The notes beneath the pieces are model-generated. The model worked only from the letters and a program-made list of their open reading frames with translations. It was not told where the DNA came from and ran no database searches. This document shows positions 1-12,400 of a stretch of DNA of 64,000 nucleotides, piece after piece. Both the position numbers and the translations under genes were made by a program. Origin of the DNA: Cordia subcordata. Taxonomy: Eukaryota > Streptophyta > Magnoliopsida > Boraginales > Cordiaceae. Position 1 is the first letter of the stretch; every line of letters starts with the position of its first letter. The stretch covers positions 4,009,001 to 4,073,000 of the forward strand of contig JAPTOF010000012.1 in assembly GCA_028554755.1 (NCBI GenBank), given 5' to 3'.

Positions 1-2579
1 ATAGTGGGTCGCCAGTACGATAATTTCGACATTGCAAAAGCAATGTTTTTTTTACATATATATAATTTCTTGTATATACATGAGAAAAATTATAAAATTT
101 AAAAATTATATGCATATATATAAGATGGCGAACAACTCTTTGGAGTACTAGATTATAAAATGAAACCCGTAATTCTTCATATAGTTTGCCGTCGTCAAAC
201 ACTAACTTCTTGTGCATAAACGTTTCGGAAAATAAGAAAGTTGGCGCACAAAAATTGTATTCAAGCAGACATAAATCATGACACACACACACATATGTAT
301 ATATATCTGGGTCCTGCCTCAATATTTTACATCAATTTTTACACCTTAAGAAACAACTCGCTGTAGTCCTCAAGAATAGGGTAGATTGGCGTAATAGATA
401 ATAACTTCTTGTAATTAAAATTAAATCTTAAATTCGAAATTATGTCATTCCATCACAGATATTTTTGAACTAATTTACCTGAATTATGTATTTCAAAATT
501 TTCTAAGATAGATCTTTCACACCACTATCTAGTTATATTACGAGCTAATGAGATATATATATTTTCCAAATATTATTCTGTATAATATACACAACTGCCA
601 ACTCATCATGTAACTCGCTAGCTATTTCCCCAAGTAGTTTAAGTCTTCTTTTCCTAGTGTTATTTAATATTCTTTTCATACCCAAAGATTAGTCCTAAAA
701 CATATGAACTTAGATTTTTGGGTTTCTTTCCTATTAAAGAATTATTTTTGGGGTTAATTGGTGGAATTGTTTCATTTCTTCATAACCTTACATGTATGTC
801 TATATATTAGCAGAATCTTCAATTTTTGTTATATTTTTTTTTTGACAGATAGTAGCCACGGCCCATGAATATAATTAAGAGAAAAGGGATTATTAGCCAT
901 GGATAGTAGGGAAATAGAGAAATCAATTAGACGTAACAGAATAAGGGAGCATTATTTGTAAAAAAAAAAGCATGGTAATAAAGTTTAATTGGTAGGGAAA
1001 AGGGAGTAGTTCAAGTGGTTGAGGTTATTTATTCCAAAAGTCAGGTCTTGATTCAAATTTTACGAGGAATACACAGTTAGGTTGGGGGTGAGAGATATAA
1101 GAGAAAACTTTAGATGGCAACATTTTGTCAAAGAAATTTGTTATCAGTTGACTTTATACCTTTTATAGTAAATGAGAATGGCTTTACAAATCTAGTTTTT
1201 GCTAATAATAACAAAGGCAACTCTGCTTGATACTAATTTGTCATGAAGGTCCTTTTAGATGCGGGCTAAATGATCTTTAAACCTCAAGTAGCATATTTCT
1301 TGCACGACCTACTCAATTTGAGCACGTGATTGTTGAGTCACATGGGAGTGAGAAATCAAGTTTTTTCGGATCATAATCTTTTCATATCATTATAAGTTTA
1401 ATTTTATATATAATTTAATAACGGCTATGATGGAACCTTATTATGCATGCTATAACTAAATTACATTCTTAAATCAACCGGATTAGCTCTACTCGACCCG
1501 ATTCGATCTAATTTGTTGTAAGATTGCATATTCAAACTCGTTCATGGTCATGTTAGTCTAACCAGATGGGATATTCGTAGCTAGAATTCGCTTATCAAAA
1601 AACACGATATCCAAAAAGTATTAAAGATATGACTTATTAGTTTTCTTGGGGGCCTTCGTCTATTACAATTGGTTCGTCTGCAACGCAGATTCTAACTCAC
1701 TGTAGATCTTTTCTCTCAAATTATTCCTTGAGGACTTTACTTATAATATCTGAAAGGAAAGAAATCAAGAATTCATAATGACTTGCTTTCGACACAAGAA
1801 CATATCTTTTATAATATTGAATTTAAAATTAAAAGTAAGATGTATATGTGTAGGAAGCCTAACAAGAATATTCTTAACTCTACTATTTTGGATGTTTGGG
1901 GCATAGACAAGGCTACACTCAAATGATGGCGTGTGTAGCGGTTTTGTAATTGTTGTAAATTTCTAATCTTAATGAAATACATTCTTTTGCACCAAAAAAA
2001 AAAAAAATGTGAACATTCTCTACCATAATTGTTTCTCGATTCTCATTGACAATACTTTCACAACATATGCTAGTTGCAAAAGTTCTTGACATCATGGTGA
2101 GGTTAATTTTGCGCATTCCTCAAGTCATTATAAAAGACCTCCCTATAAACTTGTAGAGGCATCAAACTTTCATTCTTCCCAAACTTTGGCACAACTTTTT
2201 TGCTCACAAGGAGCCAGAACTGAGTCACCTCCATCAACGCTCTAACCACCAAATTATTAAACCTTTTCAGTGTATGTTACGTACTTTATACATATACTAA
2301 TACATCTTTTCTGATCCTAACTTAATTAAGTATCGAAACTTCTTTAAATTTGACATCACATCGATATCCAGAACCCACTTTACTCGCTTAATTTCTATGT
2401 TCTAATTTACGAGTTGCTGGTGCCAAAGGGGAAGTGAAAGTTTTTATGTTTTCTTTTTACTCTAGACCCTTCAATCTTGTCCTTATCAATCGCACAGGGG
2501 TTCTGGTAAATGGACCCAAGAATGGCCCCGCCAATGCAACCGGTTGTTGCTATCATGACATGCATGTATGCCCCATGTG

Positions 2580-2643
<64 letters not shown>

Positions 2644-3368
2644 GTTGATGTGAGAGGTTGGTAATAAACCAGATGTGATCAGACACATCTCTACACGTAC
2701 TTTAGAAAAAATTGCAAGTTTTTTCTTTCTCTACTCGTCATAGTGATGGATAATTACCATACTCGCTTTATATTATATCTTTTTTCCCATTTTCTACAAA
2801 ATGGAATTCCTTTCCAAGTAAGAAATTACATAGATAAAGCTTTTTTTATTCTAAAAATATATGAGACGCAAATTATATGCTACTCCTGTACAAGGTGGTC
2901 CTATGTAGCTAAATGCTCCCTCACTTGTTTAAAAAAAAAAAAAAAAAAGTTCACACGTCTTTCTCTCTGGTCTCATTTCTCCCTTTTTGTTCTTCTTTCT
3001 CCTTACCTCTCTTTTCTTCTCTTCTTGGCTTCACTGGTGACATTATCCGTCAGTTCACGCCGAAGAAACACTACCATAAAATTATCTTTTTTTGTTGATC
3101 ATAATGATGTGCACCTTCTCCAAGAAGACCTCTTAGGTGTCGATTCACCATTAAAACACATAATCTTCTTTCTCATGTTGGGGAAGAATCCAGCATTATC
3201 TCGTTGTACCACAACTAATAATCTTTTTCTCTCTTCATCGCGATTCTAACCATATCTTTTACGCGGTGTTTGGATGCTCCAAGCTCAATTTGTCATTGAA
3301 ACCTGCCTTACCCTCAAGCATGCATATATATAGGGTGAACAAATAGTTATCGGATAATGAACAAATAT

Positions 3369-3403
<35 letters not shown>

Positions 3404-4200
3404 GTCAATGAACAAATAGTTATGGGGTATTGAATAAATATTTGATGTATTTATGTATGTCTATGTGTATAAGAGAGCAGTGATTATCAACAAATAGTTG
3501 TGGGATAATAAAAAAATATTTGATGCATATATGAAAATTAGTGAACAGATAATTGTAGGGTAAAGAACAAATAATCAGTAAACAAATAGTTGTAAAATAG
3601 TAAATAAATAGTTGTCGAGTACTGAACAAACAAGAGAAGCATAATATTTAATCAAGCAACACCTTGTGAGCAACTATGATATAAGGTCCTTCTATGAGAC
3701 TTTCTTTTAGTTGTGGAAAATCATTTTCATTTTTAGGTGTAAAAAAATAATAGTTAGTATCAAGGGAAAATGAACTAGGAGATATATATATATATACACA
3801 GACACCCCAAAGGAAGAAAAGAAAAAGAAAATTTCTATTCTTCAATTTAACTCAAACCATCTTTTGACGATGCAATTACTTAGACGCATATTTTCATATG
3901 ATTATCTTATTAATAAGCTCAGCGTAATTTTTAGAATAATAGCTTTAGACCACTGAAAAGAGCCCTTGTTTTGTTTACAATAAATGCGTAATATTTGAAA
4001 AAATAACTAGAAAAGACGGTTTTTCAAATTTAACATGATACTAATTAAATTCTTTGTAACTGGTGGAAGACCATCTTTTATGTTCTTTAATTTGTCATGT
4101 AATACGTAAAATTACCCATTAAATATGCTTGGTTATGAGAGGGGGGACGGGAACACGAACAATGGAGAAAAGGAGAAAAGGAAAAAAAAATATAAAAGAG
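1..4200. other. AT-rich intergenic DNA, no gene seen
   Basis: I see no supported gene on either strand. Open frames here are short, low-complexity or run through microsatellites. Simple repeats include (AT)n at 2582-2632 and about 3372-3400, a short poly-A run near 2930-2948 and TATA-type runs near 3780. Near 4204 a TAA followed by GGGCTCGTTCGGG looks like one end of a Harbinger-type MITE, but I could not find the partner end. Confidence 0.6.
2582..2632. repeat. (AT)n microsatellite
   Basis: About 25 uninterrupted AT dinucleotides followed by a short GTAT run. A second, shorter (AT)n tract lies at about 3372-3400. Length polymorphism is likely. Confidence 0.95.
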
Positions 4201-4411
4201 TAAGGGCTCGTTCGGGTTGATATATATATTTTTTAAACGACAAACACTTTTCTATCTTAAAACAAGCATATTTTTTTACAATAAGTATTAGACATGACTT
4301 TTAAAAAAGTTAAAAACTTGAATTAATTTTTTAAAAATATTTTTTTCAAAAATTATAAAAGTATTTTTTTAAAAAAAAATAAATGTAAATGAATGCTAAA
4401 TATGGTTGCAG

Positions 4412-4567
4412 ACATAAATTGGTTGCGTGTCTCTTTAACAGAAGACATGCGTACCCTTGATTTTGATGGAGACCAAAAGGACAAATTCTCAATGGAGGGT
4501 TTTGCATCTTACATTCGAAACAGTGCAATGGACTTGTGTCCTATATTTACAAGGACAAAGGATCCAA
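4412..4567 (+). pseudogene. orphan exon-like fragment
   Basis: A 156-nt open stretch lies between a plausible acceptor (GGTTGCAG, ending at 4411) and a plausible donor (CCAA followed by GTAAGA at 4568). The translation is ordinary in composition, with segments such as INWLRVSLTEDMRTLDFDG and FSMEGFASYIRNSAMDLC. This is unlike the low-complexity frames around it. No partner exon with matching phase was found nearby, and I do not recognise the family. It may be an exon relic or a fragment captured by a transposon. Confidence 0.3.
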
Positions 4568-5197
4568 GTAAGATTTACAAAATAACGATCTCTCATCTTT
4601 TTACAAATATTTTATAATGATTTTTCTACTCTAATATTTATTCAAAAATAAGTCAATATTACCTTACTTGATTTCTTTTCCACTGTTATAAAACTCATGT
4701 AACACTTATTTTTTACATTAATTAATAATATGTTGAAAGATGATTCGCCTGTTTGAAGAGAAAAACAGTCAATATTACCAAATAGCATGTTAGAATCTAA
4801 CTCTCATTAATAAAATTGCAAGAGATCTAAGACAAATTAGACCTTAATTTATTATCTTTTTATCCCTTAAATAAGTTATCTCTTCCCTATTTCACCAAAA
4901 TCTAGTAAGATCCAATCATGAGCATATTTAGTATTGAAATAAATCATTAGAATTTCTAATCAGTCTAGCTTTACACGTGAAAAACTTCATTAATTAAGAG
5001 GACAAACTCTTTGTCTTTTGAGAAGAAAAGACTGGACAAGAAAACAAGAAAAATAATATATTGATGTTATGAAAATAAATAAAACTAAATAGATGTAGAG
5101 ATAATAAAATTAACTATAGAATGAAAGGAAAAAGTTGTTGCTTTTCTTGATATATCTTACAATACAAAGAGACTAATTTATAAGAGCAATTAATACA

Positions 5198-5470
5198 CAC
5201 TACAATAAGCAGCCACTTATGCCATCGGAAAATCCGTGGCAAAATACTAGAATTTCTTTGACCACGACATTTAACCACAAGAATTGTGGCCATTTCTGGA
5301 AGGGTTGCAGCTATAGATTTAGCTATGAGAGAAGTTATTTCATGACTTACATTTTGACTTCATATAATAGATTTGCACTTTATTTTAAATCCGACAGAAA
5401 TTTATGCCATTTTCAAATTAGAAAGGAGAAATTGGCACCGAAAAATTGGCACCAATGTACATAATGCTTT
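5198..5470. mobile_element. possible CACTA-type terminal region
   Basis: The sequence starts CACTACAATAAG and continues with short sub-terminal motifs such as GCCACTTATGCC, TCCGTGGCAAAA and TTGTGGCCA. This resembles ends of plant CACTA (En/Spm) non-autonomous elements. The opposite end and the target-site duplication were not identified, so this is tentative. Confidence 0.25.
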
Positions 5471-5944
5471 GGTTATTGACAACTTAAAATATATTATAAA
5501 CGCGTCTTTTGTTCTCTCCGTTAACTTTAGTTAAAAAATTAATAGCGGGAACTAATATGTAGTCTTTTAAAAAATTATACGGATATTAACAAATTTTAAA
5601 GCTATAAGAAATTTATTGTGACTTTCACAAAATATATAAAAATAAATATTTATTCTCTCTAGAATATAATAAAAGGGACATTTTTCGGGGGAAATAAGAA
5701 TTTCACAACAGTAATTCAATTTTCCCACCAAACAAAACGGACACTGTACGTAAAACCTACTGGTGACCTTTAAAAGTTTAACATTCACGCTCTCAACAAC
5801 CGCGAGTGGTGGTGATCCACCCCCACCACCACCACCAGAATCTTTGTTCTGAATCCTCAATTTTGTGTGTACACGAGAGAGCCTTCTGTATCCCACATCA
5901 CAACCTACGATGCCATCACACACACACACACAGAGTGTGCTTAT

Positions 5945-5952
5945 TATATAAC
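5945..5952 (+). promoter_or_regulatory. candidate TATA box for the 1,166-residue protein gene
   Basis: TATATAAC lies about 545 nt upstream of the chosen ATG at 6497. The region that follows (about 5980-6480) is CT-rich, as plant 5' leaders often are. The leader would be long, about 500 nt. A 5'-UTR intron cannot be excluded. Confidence 0.4.
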
Positions 5953-6496
5953 CCACAAACAGAAACATTAAAATAATCAAAAGAAAAAAAAAAAAATTAT
6001 AATCTCTTTCTTACTTTTTTGCTCTCAGCTCAGTTGGGTTTCTCATACGTCGTTGTCAGCCTTAAATACCTCTAACTTTGGTTTCCTTTCTCACTCTTAC
6101 CCCCTACCCCATCACCCTCTCTTAAGCGGGAAAAAAACACAAAGCTCTCTCTTCCTCTCACTAGAAAACACAACCCTTTTGATTGTGATCTTGGAATTTT
6201 CTTTTCCCTTCAATTTTATGTTGTTATATGTGTTTGTGAGACAAGTTTTTTCTTTTTTCTTTTTTTTTTCATGGTTTTATCTCCTTTTCATGACAATCTT
6301 GATCATTTTCTTATCTAGTTTTGTGAACTTGCTTGTGTTTGTTGCTTAACTTTACTTGTTACTTTCTTTAATATCATAAGGGAAAACAAAAAAAAGCTTA
6401 GATTTTTGTTTCTTTGTAGTGTGTTTTAGTTTATTGTGCAGCTAGAGTGAGTTGTTTGTAAGAAAGAAGCTTTTTTTTTTTATTGGTGGTGGCGAA

Positions 6497-9400
6497 ATGA
6501 TGGCAGTGGCGGCGGAAGGTTTCTCGATCCGGTGAGTTATAATGACTTGTGTTCGTTACTATTATTTTAATTGTCATTGCATTTCATGCTATGTATTGTA
6601 ACCACTTGTATCTTACTATTATGATTTCAATTGGCTTAAACTGCTCAAATCTATGTTATTACCCAAGCAAAGATCCTCCATAGCTAATATTAGAAGGAGA
6701 TATACATGAGTTGTTAAACATCTTATCAAAGATTACATTTTGTTGTTGAGATTTATACTTCTGTTGTGTTTAGGTTGTTTGTTTTTAGAGTTGTTGATTT
6801 ATGGGTTTACTATATAGGGAGTATGCTTGGAGAATGAGGAGCGTGGACATGGGAAAATGCTGGCCGTTCGATGCCACAGATGAAGATCAAATGAAGGCCA
6901 TGCTCCCTCCGATTAGAGTGAAGAAATTCACCTGGTGGTTTGATAAGCTTCAAATTCGGCTTTCAGATGACGATAATTTGAAGCAAAAGCTTGCTAGAGA
7001 TGAGGGTTTATCCCCAAATGAAGGCAATGACACGGAGGAATCGGATAATACTATTGCTCAACTGCGCCAGGTCATCAAGAAGGGGAAGGCTCCGAAGAAA
7101 AGGTCTATCGTTGAGCTTTTCGCGGTGGCACCGCAGGTGGAGGTAGTGGATGACGAAGCAGATGACGGCAGCTATAGCAGTAACATTTCTGATAGTGACA
7201 ATGATAGGGAAGATGGGTGTTCTAATCCGAAGTTCTCGGGTTCTAAGAATATTAGTTTGGATGGTAAAGGCAAGAAGAAAGAGAAGAAGGCTAATGCAAT
7301 CTTGAGGAATCAAAAGAAAGTGATTAAGAAGTACAAGAAAATGGATAACAAGAAGAAGAAAAATAGAGAGCATGGTCTCATGGATTTCAAGATTGCCAAA
7401 AAGGTTGGTGATATCTATTATCATATGTATAATTTGTTGGTTTTTTTTTTTTACTGATTTCAATGCTTAATTGATTGGTTACATAAAATATAGTTTATTA
7501 GTCGATAAATTGCGAAGTTGATGTGTTATTTTGCGCATAAAATATAGAGAACATCTACAGTTCCACTGATTCTGCGTAGTTGGGTTTCTTGGTTCTTTCT
7601 GCAATTTCTTTGTACTACACTGATTCTGCTTCTGTTTATCACTTTGTGCTTAAAATTTTCTACTGGAAAAGCTGATTAGGACTGTATACCTTTGAAGATG
7701 AAAGCAGCAAGGTTTGGTATCATTCAAAGAGAAAAGTAAATATAATAATGATGTTGTAGCTTTCAAGTCTGGGAAGTTTTGAGCTGGTTAGGCAAGATCT
7801 TGTGGCACTCCAGCTGTTAGGTACGGGTTTGGACAGAGAGAGAACTTTTATGAGGTTGAGAATTTGTCCTCGTTAGCAGTTATGCTGAGTTAATATTTCC
7901 TATTCTTTAAATTGTTTGCATATGTTTTCTAGGTGCCATAGTTTCGTGGCGTTTAATTTAGGGTTGCTCAAACTAATATCAGACAGACATATTTAACCAT
8001 CTGATTTATGTCTTGGTTGTCTAAACTGGTTATGTTTTCTGGAGTAGAGTCCTCACTTGATCCTATATTAATTACTTATTGAATGAGCTTGAGATCAGCA
8101 CGTTCTGACTATTTGCATGACAAAGGGGCGAAGATGGAATTGCATACACATCTAATGGGTTTGCCAACAATTAAGTATTTGATCTAGTTTTGGCTGCTTA
8201 AACAAGTGATGTGTGAGATGTTCAAAAATTGTACAACATTGGGAGAAAAGGTGCAATAGATGGGAGTTGAATCAATATTGTACTTTGGCAGTAAGCATTG
8301 AATTGATGGAGGAGTTGATATTGATATCTGGTTACAGCTTTGCAGAAACTGCTTAATGATGTTTGGATAAAGGAGCAATGGTCTGTGTTAACACACTAAA
8401 TAAATAAACCAATATCCTCTCTACAAGCTTAAGCTTTTAGATGAAGTGGTACTCTAACATGGTATCAGAGCCTCGAAGCCAAATGGCACAGGTTCAAAAT
8501 TCACCGCCACCCATTTAAAAATATTAAAACTGTCCACGTGCAAGCTCTAAGCAAGTTACGCTGCACGTGAGGGGGCGTGTTAACACACTAAATAAATAAA
8601 CCAATATCCTCTCTACAAGCTTAAGCTTTTAGATGAAGTGGTACTCTAACAGTCTGTGCTTGCGTGAAGGTATTAAGTGGCTCTAAGCAAGTTACGCTGC
8701 ACGTGAGGGGGCGTGTTAACACACAAAATAAATAAACCAATATCCTCTCTACAAGCTTAAGCTTTTAGATGAAGTGGTACTCTAACAGTCTGTGCTTGCG
8801 TGAAGGTATTAAGTGAGTTTAAGTGGTACTCTAACAGTCTGTGCTTGCGTGAAGGTATTAAGTGGCTCTAAGCAAGTTACGCTGCATGTGAGGGGGCGTG
8901 TTAACACACTAAATAAATAAACCAATATCCTCTCTACAAGCTTAAGCTTTTAGATGAAGTGGTACTCTAACAGTCTGTGCTTGCGTGAAGGTATTAAGTG
9001 AGTTTATTTCAGGTGGCTGACAGGATCATAATTGTCGAGCACACAATACTTAGCATGAATGACGCACGTTACATTGAAATGCAAGAGCCTGGTAGTGCCG
9101 TTGGGGACCTCATGATTCTGGTGACAGTTACACATCAAGCTTATGTGTTTTGAGAGGTTAAATATATGATTGGATTCAAGCTATCAAATAATATTTTGTA
9201 TTGATCAAACCATTCAGAGAAAAAGTTGTATATTTTGTCTGGCCACTTAATAGATTACACAGTTGCTGATGCATCTTTTGGGTTTGCCACCTTGGTCAAG
9301 TGGGGAAGCATATGAAGGGGAAACACATGATGGATTATCAACATTGAAACAAGCTTCCTAGATAAACTATAATCTAGTTTCTATAATTATTACGGCATTT

Positions 9401-12400
9401 TAGGAGTCCTTTCTTTCATTTTCTAATTCTTCTAGGAATTACCACCTTGAAATATGATAGGCAGACAATTGACAGAGACTGGTTAACCAATAAACAAAAA
9501 TTTGTTTTAGAAGTATCTATATGCAAAGAGAAAAGTATTCTTATCTATGTTACATAAAGTTGAATTCGCATTGTCTTCATGGTATCTAACACGAGTTGAA
9601 GCTTTTTATGATCATTTATATAGTTACCATTTCATTTCAAACATAGTGGAAATGAATATCAATGCAATCAATATCTCGAAAATGAAACTGTCAAATTGTT
9701 AGTTGTTTCAGGAGATATGTAGTTTTCAATCTATATTTGGCATGCATTTGAATGATTGGAGACATGAATGGTGCAAATATGACCCATATAAGGCTGAGGA
9801 GGAGGGAGACTAGTTCTTTTCGAATACAATTAGTCTACTTTAAGGATTAGCATTGAGAGTTGAGCTCGTATCCATTTGCACTAGTTATGAACGAGTATAC
9901 TAGCCATATCGAGGATATGGTGCTATATATGGTGAATATCCCAGATGACATTGTCTAGATTTATGACTATGGAGAATGTGTGAAGGCTAAATTTGCTATG
10001 CGGGAGAGGTTAGAAGAAAAGCTGTAGTAATCAGTAGAGCATATGTGGTCTTTATGGAACATAATTTCAGCAAAAGTAATTGAAGGAGTGAGGTGGAACC
10101 GTGAAGCAAGGATAAATATAGAAAATGTAACACAATGAAAGAAGTTACCTATCTTGAATTTATGACACCAAGATGGAGCGATTTATGCCAACAATGGTCA
10201 TAGAATCTAGTGGGGATAGATGAGGTGGAGCAATATATCGAATTCTTGTATGGTTGCTTGCTGCTCCTTAAGTTTAAAGGCAAATATTAGAAGATAGCCA
10301 TTAGACTAGATTTGCTGTGTGGATTGAAATGATGAGAAGTGAAGTACTAACATATCAAGACACCAAAATGACCGAAATGACTGTGACCGAGGACATGATG
10401 AAAGAGAACCGTTTGAGATGATTTGAATAAGTTAGGAGATGGAGTCACTTGTCAAAAGGTATGAAAGTTAGAGGTTGTGTACCATAAGAGAATTTGAGAG
10501 ATCTAAGAAGAGTTAGATGGGACGAGATTTTTGACAAAAACGGTTGGATTTATAGGATTATTATAGTCTTTTCCACCTTGTTTGGTAAGATTTAGTTTAA
10601 TTTCATTTGGTATGATGGCTTTTCCAATAACATGCTTTATCTTTATGACTAGACAATGGATATGAATAGGTTAACTTTCGGGGGAAAGATGCTTACTATG
10701 TGTAAGGCATTCCAACAGTGAAAACTAAAGACACTGAAGCAATTGATTACGTTCTCTAATTGAAGACATTTATTAAACAAAATTGGTAAGATCTGTCATT
10801 GTACTTATTTGTTTTAAAGTAGTAAACTATGCGAACAATTTGAATGTTAAGGTATTAATTTGTAGGATGCTTAGAAAATAATAGAGAACACATAAGAATC
10901 ACTGTTATAGTATGTTTCGAAATATGTAAAACACACAGAAGAGCCTCAATAAACCCATGAAAGCGTGGGATACAAAAGGCCTACTAGGATACATGAAGCT
11001 GCCTTGGAAATCCCTACATTGGGATCGACCAGTACATGGTTCTCTTATCCAATTAATAGCCGTATCTATCAAGTTACTTAAAATAACTTCTTGATGTTTT
11101 TAATTAGTATCCTTGTCTTTGCTTATTTGGGCTTCCACTGACTATCCCTTCGCTGGTAGATGCTAGGAAGTGTAATACTGATACAAAATTCCTTGTCTTT
11201 TACTTGTAAGGACATCAAGGCTTTTCCACAGGCAGTATTCTTCATAGATGGAGCCCAAGAGGATAGGTGCACCTGCCGCCATGTAAATTAATAGCATGCC
11301 TATTAGTAAATATGATATAATATGCTTGTAGATGTAGTGTATGATACATCTTATGGAACATCATATATTAGTGGTGCAGACAAATTCTTAACTGAGTGAG
11401 TGTATAACTTATAGCATTGTTTAAGTGGAAGAGTTTGCTATGCGGATGAAAATTGTTGAAATATTGCCGAACTATGTGCTTGAAGAAATGGTGGATGTGC
11501 AGTGCAATTTAATGAGGTATATTGGATCTTCACCTTGAATGGCCTCTAATTGGAAAAGACCACCTTATATGCCTTGGGTGGTTGCTGCAAGGCAGTCCAT
11601 CAACAGCGGACTTGTCCTTTGGTGAGCTGAAGAAGTTTACTTCTGAGCAGCGTATCTGGTGCTAAAATTCTATTCTGTGGCCATATGTTTTAGAATTCTT
11701 GAATCAAATATCAAATTATTGAAGATTGAAACCCATCTTTTGGTGTTAAGGAGTAGCTATTATTTAGAATCCATGTTTCTATTAGGTGCAAGATACACAA
11801 TGAGAAGGATTTCTGTTTTATGGTCCTGGATTCAATGAAAACACCTTCGTATGGCGAATTTTTCATTGTGGGTCAGGCACTACATTTTTTTTTGCATTTG
11901 AAATAATAGTAAACGTTCTTGATAAATTGTCAAGTTTGACTTCGGAAACTTCCTGCAGTATAAATTTAACCTTGGTTGTGCTCCTCTTCTTAGTCAGTTT
12001 GTCTGTATAGTTTAGAAGCATGAAATTGTCTCTAACATGGTGTTACATATTTCTTCAGGAGAGATCTAACAAAATCAGAGTGCACTCTCCTGTTGATTTT
12101 GCTGCAAATCTCAAGAGTTCATTATACAATAAGGGGTTACGAAAGGATAACTTGGATACTGTTTGTTCACTAACAAAGAAACAAAAACTAAAACAGTCAA
12201 TTACAGAGAAGAAGAGAAAGGATCTTAGATTTGCCAAGTCACTTTCTAAATGCCAAAATCGAGAAGTTGCAGTACGTGGCATTCTGAGAAATCCTACAAA
12301 AGTACTTCCAATACAGAGCTCAACAAGCCGGCCCTTGCAGGATGACAGTCAAGCAAATCCTTGCAGCACTCATCTGGCCAACAAGCATGTCACCTTCTCA

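Noticed and set aside
2743..3249. 168-codon frame on the plus strand
   Set aside because: Low-complexity Leu/Ser/Lys composition from CT- and A-rich DNA. No family similarity or splice context.
4204..4390. complete MITE starting at TAA/GGGCTCGTTCGGG
   Set aside because: Only the left end is recognisable. No inverted partner or second TAA at a plausible distance.
5567..5980. 137-codon minus-strand frame with a poly-Gly run
   Set aside because: The Gly run comes from a CCA repeat in the promoter/leader region of the first gene. No similarity seen.
6801..7463. ATG at 6801 as the start of the first gene, and the antisense 151-codon frame over the same exon
   Set aside because: The conserved FSIREY signature is completed only by splicing from 6531 to 6818. 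The antisense frame is a shadow of Lys/Asp-rich coding DNA.
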